The notes beneath the pieces were generated by a model. It was not told the DNA's origin and searched no databases. It saw nothing but the letters and a program-made list of their open reading frames with translations. From Cloeon dipterum (lineage: Eukaryota > Arthropoda > Insecta > Ephemeroptera > Baetidae), in assembly GCF_949628265.1 (NCBI RefSeq), contig NC_088787.1, positions 16,544,501-16,608,500 of the forward strand: a stretch of DNA of 64,000 bases, given 5' to 3'. Below, one piece after another: positions 11,730 through 26,151 of the stretch. The number at the start of each line of letters is the position of its first letter. The first letter of the stretch is position 1. A program made the position numbers and the translations under genes.

Positions 11730-14700
11730 TTGCAGCCTTCAGTAATTAAGGTACTCGGAATTTTTCCTTCTTATAATGATGCAGATTTTCTCTTTGACAT
11801 AGTAATAAGAAGCTCTAAATATACGATTAAGTTTTGTGAATTTTTGTATCACAGGGAGAACGAGTAGTGGATTTGCACGAATTTCCGTCATTTACTTCTA
11901 ATTTTGATCGTTTTCAATTATCAGAGTCATGATTCAAAATTTCCTGCAGATAATAATATAAATTATTTTCGTTTCTCACTACTAAGATTTTGGTTGTGAT
12001 TCCTTTCGCTTATAAATAAATAAAAAACTAACTGAATTGGTTAAATTTCCAAACAATAACGGACACAGTTTGAATAATGCGATCACACGAGAGGATAGAT
12101 ATGACTAGAAAACGTCATTTGGTGGCTAAAAAAATGAAATAAAAACATATTGGCTCTGTGCACTTTAGTCAAATTAGTTCTGAAACTTTCCAATGGGATC
12201 TTACTTTTTATTACAAATGACAGCTAATGGAGATTGAGAACAGGTGCTTTCTCTTTTGGAAAGATAACTTTAATTAACGACCAAAGTTGATTGAGCTTGT
12301 CTCTGCGCTCAGGTGAATTTCGGAAGAGTTTACAGGAATAATGTAGCGCACAAGGCAAAATTAGTTGTCCATCGATTCGGCCGGGCACGTGCCTCGTTGT
12401 CTGTTTCGGCCGTTTCCCAATTAACGCTGACAAAGGCACACCTGCTCGCAATTCATTCCATGTCTTCCTAATCTTTAAAGCAGCAACCGCCACAACCTCG
12501 TCGGTTGGTTGGTCGACGCAAGCAGATCAAGCAACAGCGCTGAGAACTACTAACTGCTGGGCGCTGAAGCGAACGCCAGGCTCTGCTTGTTAACTCGCGC
12601 AGCCCGAGAGTTGAATATTCAATATTTACCATCCACAATCGAGCTGTAAATCCTCGCCTGCTCAGCAAACTCCTTGAAACTAAACACACCACGCCATTAT
12701 GAGGCGGTTGGGTCACACTCGGGCCGGCGGCACGCAGCAAAGCAAGGCAAGGTGCTGATGTATACGACTGCAGCATGCTATTATTTGGTCGCTTAACAGG
12801 ATGAGAGGCTGTTTGAATAATTTATCATCACGCCTGCGGCTCTCTGGATCTGGACGGACGAGTGAATGAATTATTATGACGCACTCTGCTCGTTTGCTAC
12901 TTTCTGCTGCTCTCGTGCCACTGTGATTTGCGCGCTGAAAGGAGCTGCAGTGCTCGCTCGCCGCCGCTTTTCCGAGTGATGCAAATGGACGCCTTCGCTT
13001 TCAAGAAATCCATTTTGATGACGATTTCTTCTTTTCTGCCCGAGCATGCCTCCATTTGCGCCGAATAGCGAGGGGAGTGGATTTTATTGATGGCGTGAGT
13101 GCCACACAGTCGTGTTTGTTTGCTCGCGTTTTGTTTGCCCGCCTTCCAAGGACGGAATTAGATGCGATGCAATATGGCCTCGACGGCCGAGATGAATTCG
13201 CCTTGTTAGGAGAATTTGTTTATGGCTGAAAGAGCATGAGCATAGAGCTGAAATGCACGCCCTGATTGAGCCCATATACACAACTACATGGTTTCCATCA
13301 AGTAGTTCGATAGTATCATTCCCCTCGGTAAAAGCCACCGGGGTTTTTTATCTTTAACGACTAATGAGATTTTCGACTGACATGAATTAGAATCACAAAA
13401 GCTTTTTTGACTATTTCATTATTTTTTTAAGACAGATTCTTGAAATTAAATGGGAATATGTGTCGGTCTTGGACTGCGTAACATGTGGCACTGGATGTTA
13501 AAACTGGGAATCTTAACATAAAACATTATTCTCTCATTAGTAGGAGAAAATATCAAATCGTTTGGCACGCGTTTTTCAACAAACATCAATTAATTATTGC
13601 TTTAAAACGTATATGAGACTTAAAATCAAATATAAAGGAGAAAAAGTATGCAACCTGCACATCAGATAGGAACAAATGTTTGCCTAAATTCGTCTTATTC
13701 TCAGCTTGAAGCTCCAGAGCCATAATGCAATTAAAATTTGAGCTGATTTAGTCGATCGAATTTCAAGCTACTTTATATTTACTCTAATTGCCGCATTTTT
13801 AAGACAGCATCTACTTCTGCGAACCAGAATTGAAGCGAAGCAGTTAAAATTATGGTCATAATTTTGATGTGATGTGTGATGAGAGGAACCATCATTCTTT
13901 TTAATGTGTTATTAAATTTAATTTTATTTGGGTCTCGAAATATGATTCCAGATATTAGAAAAATTGGTTGATCTTTCATCGGACGTGTTGCAACTATTAA
14001 ATAATAAAAGTTGATGACATCTTCGTGGAAAAATATACTTTTGCGCATGTGCTCAAGCAGATCTACCTACCTAAAAGATTTCAGCAATTTGATCCCAACA
14101 GATAGTTCTGCTCCATATGGGTAATAAGCCCAGCATATAACGAGCAATCAAAAGGCACATATAATTCGATGTTCACCATTCGGTTCAAGCGATTTTACAG
14201 CATTTTTCGTCGGAACGAGACTTTCCTCCTGCACGTGAACTTCTGCACGATATTTTTGCCTTTTTACAGGCGATTGAGCCGTTTGTGATGTAGGAAATGA
14301 TCAACGGAATGATTCCATTTTGACTTTTCCTGCCGCAAAGAAGATAGGCCCAGACAGACAAAAGTTTGATTATTGTTCCGCACATGCACGCGAAGCCATT
14401 CTAGCAATGCGTGTGCTCTTGAAATGGGAACTTGATGCTTAAGCAAAATTTGCTCTTGAAGAAACTTTTAATCCCGCCAATTAAAAAGTATGAAATGGTT
14501 GCGTAAACTTTTCCTTCGGAAACACAACACGTCTTTCCAAAGTTTCGAGCGTGTATCTTGCAAACTCAATTACATGTATTCTTCGCTCCAATTGTTTAGC
14601 CCATTGAAAAGTTGTGAAAAGCCTTTTCCTTCTCAAGTACTTTGCTTGCTGAATCGATTGTTTTGCGTTTGTTGCTATTTCAATTCCGCTGGAACGTTGT

Positions 14701-17700
14701 TAGTGCACACAAAAATATCGACTTGTTTCGCAACTTCCCCGAGGCACTGGAAATGCATGACGATATCTAATACACTAGCGTAAGTTTAAAAGGATTTTAA
14801 CAGGACAACAATGAACAATGCAAAATATTGCTCATTGTTGGCTCTAGCAATTTCAAATGTTTTTTGGAATCTGACTACAAATTTTTCTACGATATCAAAA
14901 CTTGGCCAAGAAAAATTCATAATCCAAATAAAACTAAGATTTTCAAACAATCAAACCGACTGTCATCGTTTTTCGCTTGATTTCGATTCCTATCTAGTCG
15001 CAATCTATCAATTAGTGTTCGACATTAAAAGTATATAATTTTAACATATTGAAAAATCAAGGTTATTTTTGGAAGGCAGACTTCATTAACAATAATATGC
15101 TAATTTTGGAGCCGGATTGCTCGGAAATTTTTGTTTTGCCTAGTTATAATGGAGATTTTCCTTGATTTACCAGTACAGATCCACTTAAATTTTACGTATT
15201 GTATTGGTAAATTCAAAAAAAATGCGGAAATTGCCTAACAGGATCTCTTCTTGATGGTAAATCATAAAATTTATATTCTAAATCGATGGAGAAACCTTTG
15301 CCTGCTGTCCAAGTGACTCAAAATCATGATGCTTGTGGTGAACGAATGTGCTGTCGCAACACGGAATAAATTTAATGCATCAACTGTTGGTTTTGTTTGC
15401 ATCGTGAGAGTGCCCGAAGGCATCAACTAAATTTACTGCTTGAAAAAGGAATTGTGCGAAACTATCTGTGAAAAGAAGAGTGTGCGATGCTCGGCCTAAT
15501 ATCTCACTTCTTTTCATTTCGCGAGATTTATGCATTGAGAAAGTTATCAAAACCGGGACGTCTCCAAAGGATAAATGAATACGGCGCATACATTCGTTGC
15601 CGAGTGCTGGCGCGCGCGTGAGTGAAGCCATGAAAAATAGCGGCGGCGGCGGCGGGCCGTGGGTGGGCGGATGGCTATGGATGCGGTGCTCGGGCTCGCC
15701 CGCACATTTTCATACTCTGCCATTGAGGTTGCGCGCCTCATTCTGGGTGCGTGTTAATATCAGCAGACGCGTCTTGACGTTATCATCACGGAGGCCCCGG
15801 CCGGTGGCGAGGCAGCCGGCAAAAGGCACGAGACGCAATGCCGAAAACGCGAGCGCGACTGGTCTCCGAGGAAGGAAGACGTCGCATTCACTCACTCGCA
15901 AGCCACTCTCCATGCATGAGTCTCTGTTATTCATGAATTCAATGTTTTTAAAAGTAAATCCTCGGGTGCACATGAACACACGCTCTGAGAAAAAAGCCAT
16001 CAGGAGAGAGAGCCGGGCCACGCCTTTTTATGTGATTATTTCGCAGACGCAATTCCGACGAAACGGCCACATTAGGTCAGAATTATTCATGTAACGTGTG
16101 CGCGTTTTAGCCTGTGTCACCGGTTTTATGATCCATTCCCCGTCCACATACCTAAGTGCATATGGAAATCCGGTTGTTTTCTGGGTTTCCTGGGCTCTGG
16201 ATCTCTTTTCACTCTGCGCGCGGAAAAGTTTTACCACTTTTGGCTTTTGATTCCTTTGAAGCAATATTAGATTTCGACTACGCCTGCAGTTCTGCACACA
16301 AATAAATAAAAAAAGGGGATTGCTTTTATATTTTTCCTTTCTTTCGTACTGATAAAAATGTTCGATTCGTCTCAGACGTAGTTAAAAGGTGAGCGGAAAG
16401 AGCTCTGCTAATTCGTGACGCCCTCATGAAACTTTAAAAAGGCCAAGAGCGCGCGGGATTACTGGCTTAGGCAGGTTGTCTTGACTGTGAGAACTGACGT
16501 CGGAAATGTTTTGACGTATTCCATCAGGAGGAGTAGTTGATCGATCACCTCGGCAGGTGACGAGCCGGTAGTCCCTGGGGCTGCAAGCCGGCGCAGAATC
16601 AAAGCCAAAGAAAATGGGCCTGTCGCAAGCATTTGCATTTAGATCCGAGAGACTGCTGCTCTCTGCTATATGTACTGATATTAAAATGAGCACCAGCACT
16701 ATCCAACCAACCAACCATAAGGGATGCGTGCGTGTGTAGATATGCATGTTCTGCTCCTCGTCAGTTCCGCCACGCGTTTTTGCGCCATCTTGCGGTCTCC
16801 TGGCCTGCCTTGATGGTGCAGATTGGCACTATCGCTGTTTAACTTGTCTCGAGTACTGCTGCATTCAGACGCTCTCGCTCGCTTCCTCTTGCGACCCAAT
16901 TAGCTATTCTGTGTGCGACTGCTCTCGCAGGCCGTGACTTCTGCCCGTAATTTGTCAGCCGAATGAAGTGAATTTTTAGCAGGGCAATTTCGTGGCAACG
17001 TGTCTCAAATCCAATGCAGACCTTTGTTCATGCTACAATACAATGCAACTTCCTTACATTTTGTACAAATTTAATGAAATCCCACCGATGTTTTTATTTC
17101 CAGATATCTGTGAATGAGAATTGAAATAATTTTAATGAGAGTTCCATTTTTAACATTTTTATTAAATTTATTTTTGTAAGACGCCAAAAGTTTATTTGTG
17201 CAATGATAAACATATTGTAGCAACACATTTTTTTAAAATTAAACTATATATTCGTACTGTCCAGAAAAACAAAGCCAGCTTAGCCCAGGCTAGTGTAAAA
17301 TTATAAAAAGACACAATTTTACTCAAAATCTTGCTATCACATGCTTTGCAGAGGGAGAGAAACTGTGTCTTTTAGTATAGGTATCTTATAAATAGATTTT
17401 TATAGTTTTTTAGGGACAATAAAACATAACATTATAAGTGTTTAGTTATATTACTAATAATAACAAGTATGTTCTACACTTCATTTTAGTTTTAGATTGA
17501 AAGTTCAGCAACTGTGTGCAAAGCGCAATTTGCAACGTTACTAGCGCCTCTCGACCTACTTTTTGCTCTCCAATAGCAGAATTACAGAGGTGCGTCACTA
17601 TACCTCCAGCTAATAATTGTGCAGTAGCTAAAGCTGATTAATCATACAGCCATTTTAAATATAGGCAGATTTTCAATAATATTAAAAGGGTTAGAAAAGA

Positions 17701-20700
17701 ATCTGAATCCGCCTCAAATCGCGCCAAAGACTCGTTCTCCGTATTAATAATTGATGTTTGCAATGATCTTACTCGATCACTCGACTTGATAGCCGTAGGA
17801 GGAGGAAGAAAAACAGCTAACATACCCCCGCAGATATCGGCTGGCTTTTCTTTCTAACAAAAAGTTGGCGCTAGAAAGAAGAAAAGGCTGCGTAACAAAT
17901 TCTCGGTATCGATTGAAAGTGATGAATAGCGAGTCTTTTGATCGGCGAACTTTCACCTGCCCAAAGTGTGGGGCGGATTCGAATGCAATAAATTTCACAT
18001 GTCAGCCCTGTGCATTAGCGCTAATTATCGCCTCCATTAAGGTGCATCAGGCAGGTGTTCACGAGTATCATTACGCGGCGCGTACGCTGCGCGGTACACC
18101 ACTTAAAGAAGAGCTGGCTGGCTCTCACTTGGTTAATCGCTGGGTTATTGAGCCGTCAACTGCGATCCAACTACTGGGTTATTTACTGCTACTGCCGCGC
18201 TGTGTCGTTAGCACACATCTTCGTTAAACTCGCTAATTGCACTTGGCTGTAGCTGTCGGCCCTCAACTCGTTTCGTCTTGTTGCATGGGAGTGCATTGCA
18301 GTGTAAAATAAATTAACTCTTTCTCGGCTAGTTCTGAATGATGGATGAGACGGCCATTAGCTGTCGAATATATTATTTCTTTTAATGTTCTTTTTTTCTT
18401 CCCTACGTGATCATGAAACCCAGTCAAATTAATTATTTTTCAATGCAGAGAAGAATAAATGATCAGATTCATTTAAATTTACCGACTCTATCGATTCTTC
18501 GACATAGTCTACATTATATAATTCATGGAATAAAACCTATCTTTGTATTCGTTTTCCGCTTTTCCATTCCACTCTGATTGAAGAGAAGATGAGCGAAGCC
18601 AGACCTGCGTAAAAAAAAGAGGAAAAGAGATATCCATTTCACTGTGATGGAAAATCAATTTTTAACTTATGCCAATACTCTGAGCTTTGAACATCGCGGC
18701 TGTCGCTTTTGTTTCGCATATTTTCCAATGCAGGTCTTTTATTTCCGCCTCTCCCCTTGAACGCATAACCCGATATCGACCTTGTTAAACTGGATATTGA
18801 CAGTTCGATCTCCCCTATTCTTTTGATATCTGGCTTTGGATTTAGCAGGATTGTTGCATTTGCGAAAGGAAAACGTACCATCACAAACTAAAAACCATTG
18901 ACTTTTGCGCTCTTTGCAAAATGTTCTTCGCACCAATAATTTAAATAATTGCATTCTTTAGAGATGTGTATCTCACGCGTATCTTTGAAAGTGTCTTAAA
19001 GCGTATTTTTATTGCACCAGTTCCAATTCAAATTTATTGACTAAATGTTGATTTTTGTATTTTCTCGTGATAAGGGCTGCAAGGGAAGTTTAATTTATGT
19101 ATTTTGCAATCTTCCAAATCTATAAACGATTTTAAAATAATTTCATAAATTTGAAATTTGAATTTGGCATATTTGCATAATAATTTAATTAACTTATGAG
19201 AAGCCTCACTTGCAAAAGGAAGGCATCATTCTGCGAAGACCTATTAATACCCAACTGTTCCAGTGCTTGATAAATTAAGTTTACATTCAAATAGAGCACT
19301 TTCGTGGAAATTATTTCCTCGCTAATATTTCCCATCGCATCCAGAGTTCCCTATCGGACAAACTAAAGTAATTAAATATCTCGCAACTAGGGCTCTCAAT
19401 TAATTTGCTTCGTTCGAACACTCTCGCACTTGCAGTTCTTAAAAGCCGTACAGAGACTTTGCTTGCATGCAAATTGTTGTACGTACGCGAGCGTTAAACG
19501 TGTTGTGAGCAGATTGAGCACTGCTCTTTACGCGACAGAGCAAAGGAGCCTTTGACACTGACGAGTGAATTTACCAAGCAACGCCTTCATTCAGCCATGC
19601 AGCTTATGCGCCGAGAGCATTCTAATTTTCGCTCCGCTCTGCACTCTGTTGCACATCCACGGCCACATCTCTACTTTTCTAATTCACTTTACGAGCAATC
19701 TGTTTTGCATAATGGGATCTCACTGCATCGTCGATCGGCTTTTTTTGCTGGGAATTTTTGCGCCATTCCCACAGCACTGCCGCCATAATACGAAACGATT
19801 GCTCGAATACCAGATCGCTTTTCTGCCTTGGAAATGAACGTGGCAATCAAAAGCAGGCACGACGCCGCATTCGATCCTGCTCTCTTCAAACAGACGACTC
19901 TCCTTTTTTGCAAGAACCGAGCTGACTATATTGACCACACTTGTTGAGATTTTAACTGCCTGACTGAGTGAGAGTCGGCGTCAATTAATGATTTAATTAT
20001 CAACAGTTTAATGGCGCTTTCAACCTCTACGTTTTATTGCCCGTCATAAAATATATTTACAATGGCCTCACTTGTTAATTTATTACCGGTTAAAAAATTG
20101 CTCGCGCTTCATATTAATCAGATGTGAACAATCACTGTTGGAAAATTGATTTTCTATGTGACTCCGGTACTGCAGTGTATCTGCACTCCCGAATAAATTA
20201 GTTCTATTCTCAACTGAATTGAATATTTCATTTCATCAGTTTTGTAGACCTAAAAAAGCGACAAATTCATTTATTTTGAAAATTAAAATAATAATAATGA
20301 TCTGAAGACGCTTTATGGGTGGCATTAATTAGGGAAACTGAGTTATTCGTCTCATTTTTACGCATTATCTTACTTACTTTAAGTTAAGATACTAATATGG
20401 AGAACGAAATTTTGTCACTTTTGAGCTAAACTTTATATCGTCTAAAATTGTGAAAAGCCGTCAAAAGTCTCAATCACCTGAGAAGTCTATTAAACCAACT
20501 ATAAATGCGCGTAGTGAGCTTCATTATATTTACATTTATTTCAACAAAAATGTAAATTAGTCGTTTCTAATTTTAATTTAATGATGATTTTTTCTTGGAC
20601 GTAAAATCGTAATATTTTTAATTTATCTGAATTTTAATCGAAACAGATGGTTGCTGCATCTAAATTCAACAACGAAGAGCTTGCTGTGGTTATTTCATAG

Positions 20701-23700
20701 AATAATATTTAGGTAACTTTTATTGAATCTGTGAGCCGAGTGCAGTCAGTAGTTGTTGAATGTTGACTTAACAGAGCTTGAGAAAAAGTTTGAGAATACT
20801 ATTCTCAAGCCTTAAAATTTTGACAGTGATATTCTGCATTTCCCAGTCTTTTAACCCTTCCCGGAATGTGTGATATCATTAGCAGAAAATCTTCATGAAA
20901 AAACCCCGGTCTAAAACCATCTAAAATGACTTAAAAACTAAACTAACGTATAATCAGGGCTTCAAACCATCTATAAAAGCTTTGCAGAGCTGATATTCCC
21001 AATTCAGTAGAAAAAACCTGGTTTGAATTTTTTTCAATTATCTAGCTCAAAGACTATGCGAAATAGGTCACGTTTTATTTAAATAGGTAGGTATTTATTT
21101 TGCTCTAGTTAAGCCCCTTACTAACTAATTTGCAAGCCTTTTTTGCGTTTTTAAGAGCATCTTAACGCTTCCTTCGCACTCAAACTACGCGAATAATGAA
21201 GCAAAAATTCTCGTGCGTCTGCAAATCCATCACGTGACGTAGGCACTCGCTGGAGGAAGCGTACAAGACAGAAAGCGCTTAATTTTTCCTCGAGTGCTCC
21301 GTGCTGAAGTCGACATTTTTCAACGCTTTCCTGCAAAATAGCGGCATAGAGGGAGGAGAGTGCGCGGCTCGAGCGCAATTAACAGTAATGGAAGTCGCTC
21401 TTCCTCACTTGGGGCGTTCATGCTTGCCTGACTACAAAATATTTTGCATTCGCGCCGCTGGCGTCGAAAAAAAGTACGCGCAAGAGTCGATAATTTATGA
21501 GGCCTCGGCGATATCGGGCGCGCATTAATAAATGAGAACACATGATGCTGCAGCCCAAGCAGCACCGCACAGCCGCCACTCACCTTCCCGGCCGCCCGCA
21601 CACCCACCCAGCCTCGCTTTGCAGCCTGCGCCCGGCTGTTCGATAAACATAAATATTTTCAACGCCTCGATAGCGATCCTTGGGAAAAATCGCAGTGTAA
21701 ATCACTCAGCCGTCATTGTTTTATTAAAATTGCCTGCCAGCGGTACGAACTTTCGCCGTTCCGCCTCCGCTTTTATTTATTAGAGCTCTGCACGACATGG
21801 ATAATTTGCGGGTTGGCAAGTACATGGTGCACGCGGACACCATGCTTTTCTACGCTTCGCAGACCGCCGTCTGACAAAGGAACTAGATCGGATGGCGATA
21901 CTGATACGAGTGAACGACATAGTTATTATAACTAACCGAAAAATAGGGGCTCGCTAAACAGCCGACAATTTTTGCTCAAAGAGAGCTCAACATAATTGGT
22001 TGGTGCTTTAATGAGTCTATAACAAAAGTCAAGCATCGTTAGTCGCAAAATATATAGATCATTAAAATAATAATTTATTTAATAATACTTTACTTTCACT
22101 CTCTTTATTGTATTTGAGACTTAAATGTTTGAAAAATGTATATTCTTGACCTGATTATGCTTGATTGCCAACAAGGAACGCGACATGTAATTTCACTTCT
22201 GACTATGCATGCGAAGATTTGAGTCAGAGTAATTTGTTCTATACTTCTTTAATAAATTTTGTGTAATATTTTACACAATGCACAAGCCTTATGACCTGAA
22301 TTCTACGAACATAAGTATCTACAGCAGAGTAAATCTTATACCAATGTGATACCAAACCACATTATCTCTTTGTGCATATTGAACCGTGTTCCACGTACTG
22401 TATTTGGTAACATCTCTCCAATAAGTTGTTTGGCCTCAAACGGAATTTATCATCATGTCTGCTACTTTTTGCGGGAAACGAACACCAAATTGACAAAGTC
22501 GTTCGTCTCCAAACCAATGTAGGCAATTTGCGTAGTACGACTGTCGAGCAGTTTGCATAAGTCTTCTCTTTCAAGGCGGTCGCCATTTTTCTTCGCGCGA
22601 TCGGAAGGGAACTTTTGTGCACTATCTCAAAACGAACACAAATAGAATACGTGTACGGTTTATTTGGAATATATAATGGCATCTCGCTATTACGTGAGCA
22701 CCTCGGGAAACAATAATTGAATGCGAAAATGCTGGTGCTGTGCTGCTGCACGAGGCCACAAATAATAATGTATTCTAAACGCTATAACAGGGGCATGCAT
22801 GTTTATGGAAAACGGCAATTCAATTTAGACAGCTCATAAAGTTAGCAGCTTGCATGATAAAATTCCAATTTCGTCTGCGAATACGCGTGCAATATGCTGA
22901 AAAATATTAATTCAGTGTACACATACGCACCCCAGAATTCGCCACATCTAGGCTCCCTCGCTCTCAGCCAGCGGGGCGGGGACTGGCGACGAGAAACGAG
23001 AAGCTGATGAAATGGGAAAAACGAGATGAATGAACAAAAAAGCCTCGTTCAAATCCAAATCTTGCACTTTCAAGTGTGCTCCGGTAAGTGCTTGCAAAAT
23101 CCACCTAATAGATTTGGTGCCGCACCGGTGAATTGTGACCGCTGTTTTAACCTCTCTCTCGCACGCATCATTGGGTATTTCCAGCGGTATCGAATGTGAT
23201 CGCATGGACGAGTCAAGCAAGGGTTAAAGGTCACACGACTCGTTGGTGGTTAGAATCGGCACGAGTTGAAAATACGTCCATTGGTTTTGTTAACACAAAT
23301 ATCGTTTTAGGCTGCTATTTAAATGTCCATTAACTCTCTCTCTTCAAAGTAAAATTTACAGGCCCAATTGTAATTTTACAATAAATATTATAGGGGGTAG
23401 TACAAACTTTATTGTTATTAATTGTAAGTTTTTATTTATATTTCCAGCTAAGCCAGATTAAACCTATCGCACAATACAATTTTAAAAAATGAAGTGTTCT
23501 GTTGAACTGAAAAATCCGTTTCTTTTTATCTATATTTTTGGTATAGCCCTGATAAAAATTTGGATTTCCCCGTTTATTGTGGCTTTTTGAAAGTGCAATA
23601 TTTAGATAGAAATAAAATTCATTCCGTCGAGGCATTGTTTGTGAAAAGAAATTAAATTAAAAAAGTCCCAGCGCGGCAAAATTAGTTTATTTTGCGAAAA

Positions 23701-26151
23701 TTCCTGGTTCTGCAAAAAGCTGAGTCCAATTCGATAGTATGTGCCGCGACAGCGTTTTCGCTCCCGGGAGAGAACAAGTTATTTCGAGGGTGCATGCTTT
23801 CGTCGCACACGCGGGATATAATTTTCTTTATGCCTTTTATATTGATGAGGCGGCACTTTTGCATCTATCCGCGGTAATGGAGGCGAGCGAAAAGAAGTAG
23901 AGACCCTTTCTCGCGCCCGACTTTGCATATCAGCAGATGCACCCGGCCCATCTTTTTTCTCCCATCTCGCCACCACGGGAGGTCAATTTTTTCATTTCAT
24001 TATATTTTTCTGTAAGAGACGTTTTCGCCGGAAAGTGCGACGCCTGAGCAACACAAAAAGCATTTTAGCCGAGAGAGCTTTGTCTGCACCACACACCGCG
24101 TGCGCCCGCGTCTCTCTCGCTCTCTCCATCTGTGAGCGCGTGTATGTGTGTTATTTTTCGCCCTCCTAGCTGCAGGCTCTGCCGCCGCTGCTGTTTTTAT
24201 TTTCGGCCAGCACTATGTACTTTTGTTTGACAAGAAACTGGGTCGTTTTGCGTGAGCAAAGCCTGCTTTCCACACTCGCTTCTGCTGCCAGACAATTATT
24301 ATCGCCACCCACCTTTGCCGGATGCGGGCTCCGAGGTCTGTTGACTGAGGAAACTTTCCCGCTGACGGTCACCAGCGGCAGGCAAGTTGGAGGAAAGTAG
24401 GTTGGACTGTAGGATTGTCGAGCGGCAGATTTTCTAGGAAAACGGGCTTTGAAATTAAACCATTATCAGGCAACTTCTTTCAATTACATTTATCAACTTC
24501 TGTTGCAATGATTCAAAATGACAGCTCAGAACGGAAAAGTTTGTTTCGACGAAAGAACATGAAAGCCCCAGCAATTAGATTGCAGGGCAAAAAATTCCAA
24601 TTTCCACCCAGCACGGTTTGTGGATGAGAAGTCGTTTTTCGCAGAACAAACTCCCGAAACTTTTTCTCTCGGTAAAAACAATTTCGCTTCCACCAAAAGC
24701 GAAATCGCTTTCACGCTGCTGCAAATAAAATATGCGTCGAGAAAAAAAGCAGCCGCACGCGCCAAATCAAGCGCGAATTTCCCAGTTAGCGTACACTCTC
24801 CTCGGCCAACGTAACCGTACCCATTCATTTTTCGAGGTCGGCCAAATTGCAAATATAAAAATTGCCTTTGGTATTCCGTTGGCGTGTCCGGCATAGTGAT
24901 ATTTCACAATACCACAGAGCCAGGCGAGCAAGGACTAATCCAGCTAATGGAAAGTGAAAAGCAGCGCGACACTCGACCACACACGCTCGCGCGCAACTCT
25001 TTCAATTCTCACGACTTGGTGCTGCAGACAGCTGTTGCTGAGCACCTGAAATGATTTACAAGCGAGAGAGCGGCGTTTAGCGCTCGCCTTTCAGTCCTCG
25101 TCTTTCGTGTCAAACAATAAATTTGAGCAAACGCACGCGCGCGCCTGTTAAAAGGAAACGGCAGCTCTAATTGTTGGCATTGTGCTGTGTGCGATTCCTC
25201 TTTGACTCTTTGGCGCCTCCATTATGGAACACGTCAAATGACAACCTTTGGCCCGTTGCGGCACAGGGGTAAAGCAAAAAAGACACCACCGCCACCACCA
25301 CTGCTGTGTCCTGCCAAGCGTGGGATTTTTTGCAAAACGCCTGGCTGCCCTAGCGACGTTGACTACACCCCACGGGGCTCTTTCTCGTCAGCTTAACCTT
25401 TAAAAGTAATGCGTTTTTAATTGCATTCTCCCCACAATTCTGGAAGGAACAATTCTCTTTATTTGAATTCTTCGGATTGCTGTTGACAATGAATCCTTTC
25501 TGCAAAAGTAATATTCAAAAATCCCTATAACGTATTTACAACGACTGTGAGTTTAGCTCGTGTCAAAAACCATTAGCATTGTTTATCCAAAAAAAGGCTC
25601 CAGAAAAGTTGTTATTTGTAACTTTAAAATTAAAGTCATAGAGTCACTATTTTGAAACATTTATTAAACGATATTTTTCCCCTACTTTGAGATGAAAAGC
25701 AGAGTAATGATAGTGAAATTCCATTAAAGTGTACAGCATCAAGCATTTTCAGAGTTTAAAAAAATCACAAGATTGTTTAGGGATTTGTTTTTAACTTGTC
25801 GGCGTTGTTTGTTCCCTCTTTCCATTTACGTGTGCTCGCCAGCGTAAATCGGGAAATAAAATACGCCACAAAAACAAATCAACGTTCTCTGAAAATGGTA
25901 AACAACACTCGACGCTTCAATTCGGCCGACAAATTACGTTTTGCAAATTCGCCCATCATGAATAATGCATCATGCAGAGTGTGGAGGGAGGTGCGCCGTT
26001 ACGCTAGACACATACACTAGCACATTCATAGCTATGAAAAATAAATTTTACAAATTATTCTAGCCCCTTTTTACGGCCCGTCACAGCTCTTCTCACCGTC
26101 CTCAAAGCGTGTTAAAGGGGACTTTTTGCCGCTGAGCGATGCGCCGCGGGT

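Larger units (their letters stand above)
6065..26151. other. Gene desert with alternating GC-rich islands
   Basis: Twenty kilobases without a splice-consistent gene. GC-richer islands of 200-900 bp lie at about 6620-7260, 8630-9240, 10670-11430, 12300-13340, 15560-16300, 16440-16940, 19550-19940, 21150-21900, 22930-23230 and 23690-25400. Between them the DNA is AT-rich and stop-dense. Within the islands several frames on both strands stay open for 60-195 codons, but no frame joins its neighbours through GT-AG introns. The pattern resembles the regulatory landscape of a developmental gene lying outside the window. That is inference from texture only. Confidence 0.5.

Noticed and set aside
15597..16094. 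A 165-codon plus-strand frame beginning near GGC repeats
   Set aside because: Glycine-rich start from a trinucleotide repeat, arginine-rich remainder from CG-rich DNA, and a minus-strand frame of 103 codons also open.
17865..18227. A 120-codon plus-strand frame with FTCPKCGADS and FTCQPC resembling a zinc ribbon
   Set aside because: The four cysteines are suggestive, but the rest is low in coding character, no exon partners exist, and an overlapping frame is also open. Treated as chance.
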